Source of the DNA: DATJBF01 sp035515475
GTDB lineage: Bacteria; Verrucomicrobiota; Verrucomicrobiia; Palsa-1439
DNA length: 64,000 nucleotides
Assembly (NCBI GenBank): GCA_035515475.1
Contig: DATJBF010000060.1
Span: 61,413 to 125,412, forward strand
Reading direction: 5' to 3'
Position 1 is the first letter of the stretch. Each line of letters begins with the position of its first letter. Shown piece after piece: positions 1-6,493 of this stretch. Under the pieces are notes generated by a model. The model worked only from the letters and a program-made list of their open reading frames with translations. It did not search any database and had not been told where the DNA came from. The position numbers and the translations under genes are program-made.

Positions 1-1106
1 TGATGCCGTACATCAGCGCCTCGATCATCATGATGTTGCTGACGGCGGTCTGGCCGTCGCTCGAGCGCCTCAAGCAAGAGGGCGAGACCGGACGCGCCAA
101 GATCATTCAGTATTCGCGGTACATGACCGTCGGCCTGTGCATCGTCCAAGGCTGGTTGTTATCGAAGGCGTTTGAACACCCGTCGCAACTGTTCTCGGGA
201 TTCAGAGGCGTGCTGGTTACCAATCCAGGGATCAGCTTTGAAGTGCTGACGGTCATCACGATCACCAGCGGCGGCATCCTGTTGATGTGGGTGGGCGAAC
301 AGATGACGGAACACGGGATCGGCAACGGGATGTCTCTCATCATCACGGTCGGCATCGTCGACCGTCTGCCCCGGGCGATCTTGTACACGTGGCGATTGTT
401 TGTCGGGCCGGAGAGCCAGTTTAACATTCTGCACGCGATTCTGCTCCTGGTGATGGCGGTGGCGGTGACGGCAGCGGTGGTGGCGGTGACGGAAGCGGAG
501 CGAAAGATTCCGGTGCAGTACGCGAAGCGAATGGTCGGACGCAAGATGTTGGGGGGCGGGCAGACATTCATGCCGCTGAAGGTCAATTATTCGGGAGTGA
601 TGCCGATCATTTTCGCGCAGGCGATTCTGCTGTTTCCGGCCAAGATCTTTTCCATGTTGCAGGTGCCCGTGTTTCAAAAGATGGCGCGCGCGCTGACGGA
701 AGGCGAGGTGCCGTATCTGACGCTCTACGGGTCGATGATCTTGTTCTTCTCGTACTTTTGGGTGGCGACGCAATTCAACCCGCTGCAGATTGCGGACGAC
801 TTGAAGAGATACGGGGGCTACGTGCCGGGAATTCGTCCCGGCAAACCGACGGCGGAGTACCTGGACCACACGATGACGCGGGTGACGCTGGCGGGTGCGG
901 TGTTCCTCACGATCATTGCGGTGATTCCGTACATTCTGTCGCACAACTTTCGGCTGCCGTATTTGACGGCGAGCTTTTTCGGCGGAACCAGCTTGCTCAT
1001 TAACGTCGGCGTGATGCTGGATACGATGCGTCAAGTCGAGGCGCATCTCGTGATGCGTCACTACGACGGGTTTTTGCGGAAGGGCCGACTTCGGGGCCGC
1101 TTTTGA
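1..1106 (+). CDS. secY: Protein translocase subunit SecY (5' truncated by window)
   Basis: SecY is the channel-forming subunit of the SecYEG translocon in the inner membrane. The visible 367 residues begin at the conserved MPYISASIIMMLLT segment, which in full-length SecY (about 430-450 aa) lies roughly 85 residues from the start, so the N-terminus is outside the window. The family segment around GETGRAKI, the GIGNGMS stretch, the cytoplasmic loop with RKIPVQYAKR and the C-terminal PGIRPGKPTAEYL region are all visible, with many hydrophobic helices. It heads the remaining ribosomal-protein operon. No adenylate kinase gene lies between it and map, unlike many spc-type operons; 219 bp of non-coding sequence follows instead. 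Confidence 0.97.
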   Translation, partial: MPYISASIIMMLLTAVWPSLERLKQEGETGRAKIIQYSRYMTVGLCIVQGWLLSKAFEHPSQLFSGFRGVLVTNPGISFEVLTVITITSGGILLMWVGEQMTEHGIGNGMSLIITVGIVDRLPRAILYTWRLFVGPESQFNILHAILLLVMAVAVTAAVVAVTEAERKIPVQYAKRMVGRKMLGGGQTFMPLKVNYSGVMPIIFAQAILLFPAKIFSMLQVPVFQKMARALTEGEVPYLTLYGSMILFFSYFWVATQFNPLQIADDLKRYGGYVPGIRPGKPTAEYLDHTMTRVTLAGAVFLTIIAVIPYILSHNFRLPYLTASFFGGTSLLINVGVMLDTMRQVEAHLVMRHYDGFLRKGRLRGRF

Positions 1107-1251
1107 CGCAGTGCGGGGAGAGATGGCCCGAGACACCGCGGCGTCGCGGGAGTGGGGGAGCAGTTCATTGACAACGGGAGCCGGTGCCTTCTGGGATACG
1201 ACCGGACGGACGCGCCGTCGGCGGGGCGTCCGGGTCGCGGCGACGAGTGAG

Positions 1252-1279
1252 TTGCGAATGGGGCGGTGTGTTGTATCAT
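1252..1279 (+). promoter_or_regulatory. Putative sigma70-type promoter upstream of map
   Basis: TTGCGA (1252-1257), a 16-nt spacer and TATCAT (1274-1279) lie in the 219-bp gap between secY and map. Transcription would start near 1286, about 40 nt before the map start. The -10 matches five of six consensus bases. The same -10 hexamer occurs in front of the tRNA-Leu gene in this window. It could be an internal promoter that supplements read-through from secY. Confidence 0.4.
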
Positions 1280-1325
1280 GGGCGCTCGATGCCACGACGA
1301 GAGCGTCGGCATCGGTCAGGAAACG

Positions 1326-2102
1326 ATGATTGTCATCAAATCACCGGCCGAGATTAAGCGAATGCGGGCGGCGTGTGCCGCAGCGGCGGAAATTCTGGCC
1401 GCGGTCGCCCAGCGGGTTCAGCCGGGATGCACGACGGCGGAGCTTGACGCCGCCGCGGCGGAACTGATTGAGAAGCTCGGCGGGAAAAGCCCGTTCCTGG
1501 GATACCGGGGATATCCGGGGCATCTGTGCGTGTCGGTGAACGAAGAGGTGGTGCACGGCATTCCCAGCCAACGGCGCGTGCAATACGGTGACATCGTGAG
1601 CTTGGACGTGGGGATTGTTTTGGACGGATTTGTTGGGGACAATGCGACGACGGTGCCGGTGGGGGTTGTGGAGCCACGGACCGAGCGGCTGTTGCGGGTG
1701 ACCGAGCAGGCCTTGTATGCGGGCATTGCCGCCGCTCGCGCCGGCCATCGGGTCGGAGATATTTCGCACGCGGTGCAGACGACGGTCGAGGCGGAGGGGT
1801 TTTCGGTGGTGCGGGAGTTTGTGGGGCACGGCGTGGGCCGCGACATGCATGAGGAGCCGCAAATCCCGAACTACGGACGGGCCGGCGAGGGACCGAAGTT
1901 GAAGCCGGGGATGACCCTGGCGATCGAGCCGATGATCAACGCCGGCACGAGCGAGGTGGTCATGTTGAGCGACGGCTGGACGGTGGTGGCGGCCGATGGC
2001 GCGCCGAGTGCGCACTTCGAGCATACGGTATTGGTTACCGATGGAGACGCAGAGATTTTGACGTGGCGAAAGAAGAGCCCATACGAGTCGAAGGCACGGT
2101 AG
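1326..2102 (+). CDS. map: Methionine aminopeptidase, type I
   Basis: Removes the N-terminal methionine from nascent proteins in the cytoplasm; metal-dependent pita-bread fold. The 258-aa product has the expected ligands in order: His in GHLCVSVNEEVVHG, the Asp pair in SLDVGIVLDGFVGDNATT, His in EFVGHGVGRDMHEEP, Glu in AIEPMIN and Glu in AHFEHTVLV. Length matches bacterial type Ia enzymes without an N-terminal extension. The ATG at 1326 is chosen because AGGAAACG lies just upstream and the protein then starts at the usual MIVIKSPAEIKRMR. An in-frame ATG at 1266 would add 20 unconserved residues. Its 3' end overlaps infA by 40 nt. Confidence 0.96.
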   Translation: MIVIKSPAEIKRMRAACAAAAEILAAVAQRVQPGCTTAELDAAAAELIEKLGGKSPFLGYRGYPGHLCVSVNEEVVHGIPSQRRVQYGDIVSLDVGIVLDGFVGDNATTVPVGVVEPRTERLLRVTEQALYAGIAAARAGHRVGDISHAVQTTVEAEGFSVVREFVGHGVGRDMHEEPQIPNYGRAGEGPKLKPGMTLAIEPMINAGTSEVVMLSDGWTVVAADGAPSAHFEHTVLVTDGDAEILTWRKKSPYESKAR

Positions 2103-2287
2103 TCGAGTTGTTGCCGAACACGATGTTTCGGGTGGAGTTACCGAACGGGCATCGGGTTCTGGCGCACATCTCGGGCAAGATGCGATTGCATTTCATTCGG
2201 TTGTTGCCGGGCGACAAGGTGATGATTGAGATGTCGCCGTATGATTTGAGCAAGGGCCGAATCACGTTTCGGCAGAAAGAGCAGTAA
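2063..2287 (+). CDS. infA: Translation initiation factor IF-1
   Basis: IF-1 is a single S1/OB-fold protein that binds the 30S A site during initiation. The 74-aa sequence matches the family end to end: MAKEEPIRVEGTVVELLPN, then FRVELPNGHRVLAHISGKMR and LLPGDKVMIEMSPYDLSKGRI. The start is a GTG at 2063, the only one giving the invariant MAKE N-terminus. This places the first 40 nt inside the 3' end of map, in another frame, so translational coupling is likely. It sits in its standard place before rpmJ. Confidence 0.96.
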   Translation: MAKEEPIRVEGTVVELLPNTMFRVELPNGHRVLAHISGKMRLHFIRLLPGDKVMIEMSPYDLSKGRITFRQKEQ

Positions 2288-2302
2288 CCAAACAGGAAGA
2301 AT

Positions 2303-2416
2303 ATGAAGGTCAAACCCTCGGTGAAACGGTTGTGTGAACGCTGCAAGGTCGTGCGGCGAAAGGGTGTGGTGCGCATCATCTGTACGAATCGGCGCCACAA
2401 ACAGCGTCAAGGTTAG
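2303..2416 (+). CDS. rpmJ: 50S ribosomal protein L36 (bL36)
   Basis: A 37-codon reading frame starting MKVKPSVKRLCERCKVVRR and ending RRHKQRQG. This is the zinc-binding form of L36, with ligands Cys11, Cys14, Cys27 and His32. AGGAAGA lies a few bases before the ATG. The gene sits between infA and rpsM, its near-universal position. It binds 23S rRNA near the peptidyl-transferase region of the large subunit. Length is standard (37-38 aa). Confidence 0.95.
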   Translation: MKVKPSVKRLCERCKVVRRKGVVRIICTNRRHKQRQG

Positions 2417-2426
2417 AGGAGTCGCC

Positions 2427-2822
2427 ATGGCACGATTAATTGGTGTGGAAGTACCGGATCAGAAAAAGATCGGGATCGCGTTGCGATACATCTACGGCAT
2501 CGGCGCATCCGCTGCGCTCCAGGTTTGTGAGAAGGCGAGCGTGGATCCGAACGTGCGCGCCAAGGATTTGAACGACGAACAATTGTCGCATTTGACGACG
2601 GTGCTCCAGGGCTATCGCATCGAAGGCGACTTGCGACGCGAAGTGCAGACGAACGTCAAACGGCTGATGAGTATCAACTGCTATCGCGGCACGCGTCACA
2701 AGAAGGGATTGCCCGTTCGGGGTCAGCGCACGTCGACCAACGCGCGCACCCGCAAAGGCCCGCGCAAGACGGTCGGGGTTATCCGCACCAAGGAGTCGAA
2801 GGCGCCCAAGGCCGAGGCGTGA
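2427..2822 (+). CDS. rpsM: 30S ribosomal protein S13 (uS13)
   Basis: Small-subunit head protein contacting the P-site tRNA and the B1 intersubunit bridges. The 131-aa product begins MARLIGVEVPDQKKIGIALRY and contains the helix-two-turn-helix core, the GYRIEGDLRREV stretch and the basic tail RGTRHKKGLPVRGQRT followed by the NARTRKGPRKTV tRNA-contact segment. The ATG at 2427 has AGAGGAG just upstream and gives the conserved N-terminus; the reading frame is open further upstream but without similarity. It is slightly longer than the usual 120-126 aa because of a short charged C-terminal end. Confidence 0.96.
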   Translation: MARLIGVEVPDQKKIGIALRYIYGIGASAALQVCEKASVDPNVRAKDLNDEQLSHLTTVLQGYRIEGDLRREVQTNVKRLMSINCYRGTRHKKGLPVRGQRTSTNARTRKGPRKTVGVIRTKESKAPKAEA

Positions 2823-2842
2823 GCGGCACCTGAAGGAGTATG

Positions 2843-3406
2843 ATGGCTAAGGAAACAGGCAAGAAATCCGAGGAACCGAAGGCAAAGACAGCCGCCGCTC
2901 CGGCGGCGGCGGCGGCGGAGCCGGGTCCGCGCCCGGCCAAGGCTGAGGCGCCCGGCGCGGACGCAGCGCCAGCGGTGCCGGCCGTAGCGACCACACCGGC
3001 CGAGGCGTTGGCCGAAGGCGAGGTGGCGAAGAAGGTTGTCAAGGCCAAGCACAGCAAGAACGTTTTTCAAGGAATCGCCCACATCATGGCGACGTTCAAC
3101 AACACGGTCGTGTCGATCACCGATCTGAAGGGACGAGTCATCGGCTGGTCGAGCGCGGGCCGGGTCGGATTCAAGGGCTCCCGCAAGAGCACGGCCTACG
3201 CGGCACAATTGGTCGCGCAGGACGCCGCCCGCCAGAGCATGGCCCACGGGCTGAAGGAAATTGAAGTGTGGGTCAAGGGGCCCGGGAGCGGGCGCGAGGC
3301 GGCCATTCGCGCCCTGCAGGCCATCGGTCTGGAGATTACGGTGATCAAGGACGTGACGCCGGTTCCGCACAACGGCTGCCGGCCGCCCAAGCGTCGCCGC
3401 GTTTAG
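2843..3406 (+). CDS. rpsK: 30S ribosomal protein S11 (uS11) with Ala/Pro-rich N-terminal extension
   Basis: The conserved S11 body (about 125 aa) starts near AKHSKNVFQGIAHIMATFNNT and runs through the SAGRVGFKGSRKSTAYAAQ region to the terminal VTPVPHNGCRPPKRRRV. In front lies an unusual extension of about 60 residues rich in Ala, Pro, Lys and Glu, containing an unbroken run of Ala, which is probably disordered. Two in-frame ATGs (2840 and 2843) follow AAGGAGT; 2843 has the better spacing. S11 forms the platform of the 30S subunit at the mRNA exit. The extension may be lineage-specific; rplQ at the end of the operon has a comparable tail. Confidence 0.95.
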   Translation: MAKETGKKSEEPKAKTAAAPAAAAAEPGPRPAKAEAPGADAAPAVPAVATTPAEALAEGEVAKKVVKAKHSKNVFQGIAHIMATFNNTVVSITDLKGRVIGWSSAGRVGFKGSRKSTAYAAQLVAQDAARQSMAHGLKEIEVWVKGPGSGREAAIRALQAIGLEITVIKDVTPVPHNGCRPPKRRRV

Positions 3407-3429
3407 CAGGGTTTGGAGGAGCGTACCAG

Positions 3430-4038
3430 ATGGCACGATATAAAGGACCACGAGTTCGCATCAACCGTCGCTTCGGGGAAACGATTTTTCCCGCCAAGGT
3501 GCGCGAGCACCGGATGTATCCGCCGGGCGTTCACGGCCCGAAGAAATCCCGCCGCAAACAGAGTGACTACGGCGTGGGGTTGGCGGAGAAGCAGAAGCTG
3601 CGGTATCAGTACGGGCTGTTGGAACGGCAGTTCCGGCGCCTATTCGAGAAGGCGCTGAAGAAGCGCGGGGTGACTGGTGAAACGCTGTTGCAGTTGCTGG
3701 AGACGCGCCTTGACAACGTGGTTTATCGCATCGGCTTTGCGAGCACTCGTCCATCCGCGCGGCAGATGGTGACCCATGGACATATCCGGGTGAACGGCCG
3801 CAAAGTGTCGTCGCCCTCGTACAATGTCCGGGCCGGCGACGTCGTTGACATCCGCGACACCGCGGCGACGCGTCAGTTGGCGACCAAGAGCCTGGAGTCG
3901 GCGCAGATTCGTCCGGTGCCGGATTGGATCAGTTTCAGCCGTGACGCCGTGCGGGCGCAGATCGTGCGCATCCCGACGCGTGACGACATTCAGCCGATCG
4001 TCAACGAACAATTGATCGTCGAGTTTTATTCTAGATAA
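3430..4038 (+). CDS. rpsD: 30S ribosomal protein S4 (uS4)
   Basis: Primary 16S rRNA-binding protein of the 30S subunit. The 202-aa product begins MARYKGPRVRINRRFGE and contains the S4 RNA-binding domain (TRLDNVVYRIGFASTRPSAR through GHIRVNGRKV) and the usual C-terminus IVEFYSR. The N-terminal region lacks the four zinc-ligand cysteines, so it is the cysteine-free (C-minus) type. GGAGGAG at 3415-3421 fits the ATG at 3430; the frame is open upstream into rpsK without S4 similarity. In some bacteria S4 represses the alpha operon through a leader structure; a strongly folded leader follows this gene, before rpoA. Confidence 0.96.
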   Translation: MARYKGPRVRINRRFGETIFPAKVREHRMYPPGVHGPKKSRRKQSDYGVGLAEKQKLRYQYGLLERQFRRLFEKALKKRGVTGETLLQLLETRLDNVVYRIGFASTRPSARQMVTHGHIRVNGRKVSSPSYNVRAGDVVDIRDTAATRQLATKSLESAQIRPVPDWISFSRDAVRAQIVRIPTRDDIQPIVNEQLIVEFYSR

Positions 4039-4047
4039 CGAAAACCC

Positions 4048-4126
4048 GCCCGGCGCTTTCCCTCGTGAAAGGGTCGGGCACTACGAGTTGTCGGTCCGCG
4101 TTTCTAGGACGCGGGTAACCCAACTC
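4048..4126 (+). promoter_or_regulatory. Structured RNA leader between rpsD and rpoA (two hairpins)
   Basis: Two inverted repeats fill the 105-nt gap before rpoA. Hairpin 1 (4048-4079) pairs GCCCG with CGGGC and CTTTC with GAAAG around a 3-nt internal loop. Hairpin 2 (4085-4126) pairs GAGTTG with CAACTC, GGT with ACC and CCGCGT with ACGCGG, with small bulges and a 7-nt loop. It ends a few bases before the rpoA ribosome binding site AGGAGGAG (4130-4137). Neither is followed by a T-run, so a simple terminator is unlikely. Possible roles are control of rpoA translation, RNA processing or differential stability; this is inference. Confidence 0.5.
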
Positions 4127-4143
4127 ATCAGGAGGAGTTCAGT

Positions 4144-5196
4144 ATGCCAGTTCGTCTGGGTCGATTCGAAATGCCCAAGAGGTTGACGCGCGATGACGCT
4201 ACCGCCACGCCCACGTATGCCAAGTTTGTGGCTGAGCCGCTGGAGGCCGGTTACGGGCACACGATTGGGAACTCGCTGCGGCGGGTGCTGCTCAGTTCGT
4301 TGGAGGGGGCCAGCATCAGTTCGATCAAGATCGAGGGTGCAGCCCACGAGTTTACGAGCATCCCCGGCGTGGTGGAGGACGTGACCGACATCGTGCTGAA
4401 TCTCAAGAAAGTCCTGCTGAAATCGCACAGCCGTGAGCCGCACGTCATCTATCTGTCCGCGAGCAAGGAAGGGGCGGTCACCGCGGCCGACATCAAGAGC
4501 GACCAGATCGTGGAAGTGCTCAACCCGGACCAGCACATTTGCACGCTCGACAAGAAGATGCACTTCGAGGCCGAGTTGGAGGTCAAAGTCGGGCGGGGGT
4601 TCTGTCCCGCGGAAGAGAACAAGAAACCCGAGCAGCCGATCGGCGTGATCGCGATCGACTCACTGTTCTCCCCCGTGCGGCGCGTCCGCTACAGCATCGA
4701 GGACACGCGCGTCGGCCAGCGCACCGACTACGACAAGCTCACAGTCGAAGTGTGGACGGACGGGCGCATCACGCCGGAAGACGCGATGGTTCAATCCGCC
4801 AGCATCTTGCGCCATCACCTCGACGTGTTCTGCGACTACGACAAGAACCTGGTCGTCGAATTCGAAGAGGCGGGTGAGAAGGTCAGCGGCGAGCAAGCCA
4901 AGCTGAAGAAGATTCTCAACATGAGCGTCAACGAAATCGAGCTCAGTGTCCGGGCGGCCAATTGCCTGAACAACGCGAACATCACCACCGTCGGCCAGTT
5001 GGCGATGAAGACCGAACAGGAGATGCTGAAGTACCGCAACTTCGGCAAGAAATCTCTGAACGAGATCAAAGAGAAACTCGCCGGGCTTGGGCTCTCGCTC
5101 GGCATGAAGTTCGACGCGGCACTGCTCGAATCGCCCGACGCCGCCAAGCACGTTGAAGCTGTGCTGTCCGTCCCGGCGCCTGTGACGGCAGAGTAG
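4144..5196 (+). CDS. rpoA: DNA-directed RNA polymerase alpha subunit
   Basis: Alpha subunit that nucleates RNA polymerase assembly and contacts UP elements and activators. The 350-aa product has the N-terminal assembly domain with GYGHTIGNSLRRVLLSSLEG near residues 37-56 and the EFTSIPGVVEDVTDIVLNLK segment. A linker leads to the C-terminal domain with ELSVRAANCLNNANITTVGQ, MLKYRNFGKKSLNEI and the AGLGLSLGM ending. The start at 4144 follows AGGAGGAG. It lies between rpsD and rplQ as in most bacteria and carries an upstream RNA structure. Confidence 0.97.
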   Translation: MPVRLGRFEMPKRLTRDDATATPTYAKFVAEPLEAGYGHTIGNSLRRVLLSSLEGASISSIKIEGAAHEFTSIPGVVEDVTDIVLNLKKVLLKSHSREPHVIYLSASKEGAVTAADIKSDQIVEVLNPDQHICTLDKKMHFEAELEVKVGRGFCPAEENKKPEQPIGVIAIDSLFSPVRRVRYSIEDTRVGQRTDYDKLTVEVWTDGRITPEDAMVQSASILRHHLDVFCDYDKNLVVEFEEAGEKVSGEQAKLKKILNMSVNEIELSVRAANCLNNANITTVGQLAMKTEQEMLKYRNFGKKSLNEIKEKLAGLGLSLGMKFDAALLESPDAAKHVEAVLSVPAPVTAE

Positions 5197-5225
5197 GGGA
5201 CGGGGCCAACTAGGGAATCCAAGCC

Positions 5226-5726
5226 ATGCGACATCGTAAACGCACCGCCAAGCTCGGGATGAAATCCCAGCACCGTCGTTCAACACTGTCGAATCTGGTG
5301 TGCAGCTTGATCACGCACAGCCGGATCACCACCACGATCACCAAGGCCAAGGAAGCGCGCCGGTACGCCGACAAGATGGTCACGCTCGCCAAGAAAGGCA
5401 CCTTGCATCACCGTCGTCAGGCCCTGGCATTTCTGCGGCATAAGCCCGCGGTCGCCAAGTTGTTCGCCGAACTCGGCAAACAACACAGCGATCGCAATGG
5501 CGGCTACACGCGGATTGTCCGGATTGGCCAACGCCTCGGCGACGCCGCCGAAGTGGCCATCCTCGAATGGACCGGTGCCGCTGCTCCTGCACCCGAGCCA
5601 GAAAAGGGCAAGAAAGCTGAAGAGCCGAAGCCCAAAGCGGCGAAAGAGGAAACGAAAGAGCCGAAGGCACCGAAGGCGAAGGAGAAGGCGGCGAAGAGAA
5701 AGGAAGAAGCTGCCGCCCAGGCCTGA
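5226..5726 (+). CDS. rplQ: 50S ribosomal protein L17 (bL17) with long charged C-terminal tail
   Basis: The first about 120 residues are a standard L17: MRHRKRTAKLGMKSQHRRS, the SLITHSRITTTITKAKEARRYADKM segment and the GGYTRIVRIGQRLGDAAEVAILEW end. After this comes a tail of about 45 residues made almost only of Lys, Glu, Ala and Pro. It is low-complexity, probably disordered, and absent from compact L17 proteins such as that of E. coli. L17 lies near the peptide exit tunnel, so a tail could reach the exit region; this is speculation. The gene closes the operon and is followed by a strong hairpin terminator. Confidence 0.95.
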   Translation: MRHRKRTAKLGMKSQHRRSTLSNLVCSLITHSRITTTITKAKEARRYADKMVTLAKKGTLHHRRQALAFLRHKPAVAKLFAELGKQHSDRNGGYTRIVRIGQRLGDAAEVAILEWTGAAAPAPEPEKGKKAEEPKPKAAKEETKEPKAPKAKEKAAKRKEEAAAQA

Positions 5727-5753
5727 CGCGTCCCCATTCGACCGTGACGGACC

Positions 5754-5786
5754 ACGGCTTCCTCATCCGAGGAAGCCGTTGTTGTT
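5754..5786 (+). terminator. Rho-independent terminator after rplQ
   Basis: A perfect 11-bp inverted repeat, ACGGCTTCCTC and GAGGAAGCCGT, with loop ATCC (5754-5779), is followed by TGTTGTT. It lies 27 bp after the rplQ stop and would end the ribosomal protein operon transcript. The U-tract is weak, but the stem is long and perfect. Confidence 0.8.
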
Positions 5787-5945
5787 CCCGGGGTTGGATG
5801 AGCGGGCAGTTTTTGCTGGCAATCACCCCGGCTGAGCCGCGCCAGGCACGCACCATCCCGCGCAAGAAACGCTCCCCGTGCCGAGTCGTTGAGAGCGGTG
5901 CCTCGGCGCACGGCCGATTCGTTGTGCATCTTGGGCGGGAGAACT

Positions 5946-5977
5946 GTAGCCAAGGCGGCGATGCCGCGAAGCGGCAT
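5946..5977 (+). repeat. REP-like palindrome with GTAGCC head
   Basis: GTAGCC at 5946-5951 is followed after a short spacer by the 7-bp inverted repeat ATGCCGC / GCGGCAT around GAA (5961-5977). The head-plus-palindrome layout matches the elements at 32179-32200, 32986-33008 and 33055-33077. It lies in the 306-bp gap between rplQ and the dUTPase-like gene, where apart from the terminator I see nothing else. Confidence 0.4.
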
Positions 5978-6032
5978 GGGGCAAAATACGGCGATTCGCT
6001 TATCTACTTCCGCGTCGATATGGCTCAGCGGC

Positions 6033-6425
6033 TCAGATATGTCGGCTGTCGTGCTCGTTCTTGGTGTGGTAGCCGCTGTCCTGGCGGGCGAGGTTCACCT
6101 GGTGCTTCTTGGTGTAGGCGTCGTAGAAGTCGGCCGGCGTCATCTCGAGGACTTGGGCGATGGAAATGAGGAAGTGGAGCAGGTCGATGACTTCGACGCG
6201 GGCGTTCTGTTTGTCGAACTTCTGATACTTGGCCCACCATTTCCAAGGGACGCTGTCGGTGAGCTCGGCGATTTCCTGGGTCATCGCGCGGCAGTAGTTT
6301 AGCACCCACTGCTGGCGTTGTTCGTCGGTCATGCCGGCGGTGTCCACACCGATGCGTTGGTTGAGTTGTTCTTGGAGACGAAAAATCTGTTCCAGCTTGT
6401 CGGGATTCGTCATGGTGGCGGACAT
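6033..6425 (-). CDS. dUTPase-like all-alpha NTP pyrophosphohydrolase
   Basis: A compact all-helical protein resembling dimeric dUTPase/MazG-type nucleotide pyrophosphohydrolases, which hydrolyse (d)NTPs to monophosphates and diphosphate. Visible are the first metal-binding helix AMTQEIAELTDSVPWKWW (ExxE pattern) and the second helix RVEVIDLLHFLISIAQVLEM (ExxD pattern), followed by the C-terminal AYTKKHQVNLARQDSGY, which recalls the YxxKNxxNhxRQxxGY ending of dimeric dUTPases. Two starts are possible, at 6425 (MSATMTNPDK) and 6413; neither has a clear Shine-Dalgarno. Transcribed divergently from the sensor kinase at 6494. Substrate specificity cannot be read from sequence. Confidence 0.75.
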   Translation of the reverse strand: MSATMTNPDKLEQIFRLQEQLNQRIGVDTAGMTDEQRQQWVLNYCRAMTQEIAELTDSVPWKWWAKYQKFDKQNARVEVIDLLHFLISIAQVLEMTPADFYDAYTKKHQVNLARQDSGYHTKNEHDSRHI

Positions 6426-6493
6426 TATCGGAAGAAGTTGGTGAAAAATCACTGCTTTTCTGGTATAGGTGGGGGTGGAGAAGTCGACGTCCG

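Noticed and set aside
1107..1251. adk expected between secY and map
   Set aside because: No adenylate kinase motif in any frame; the gap is too short.
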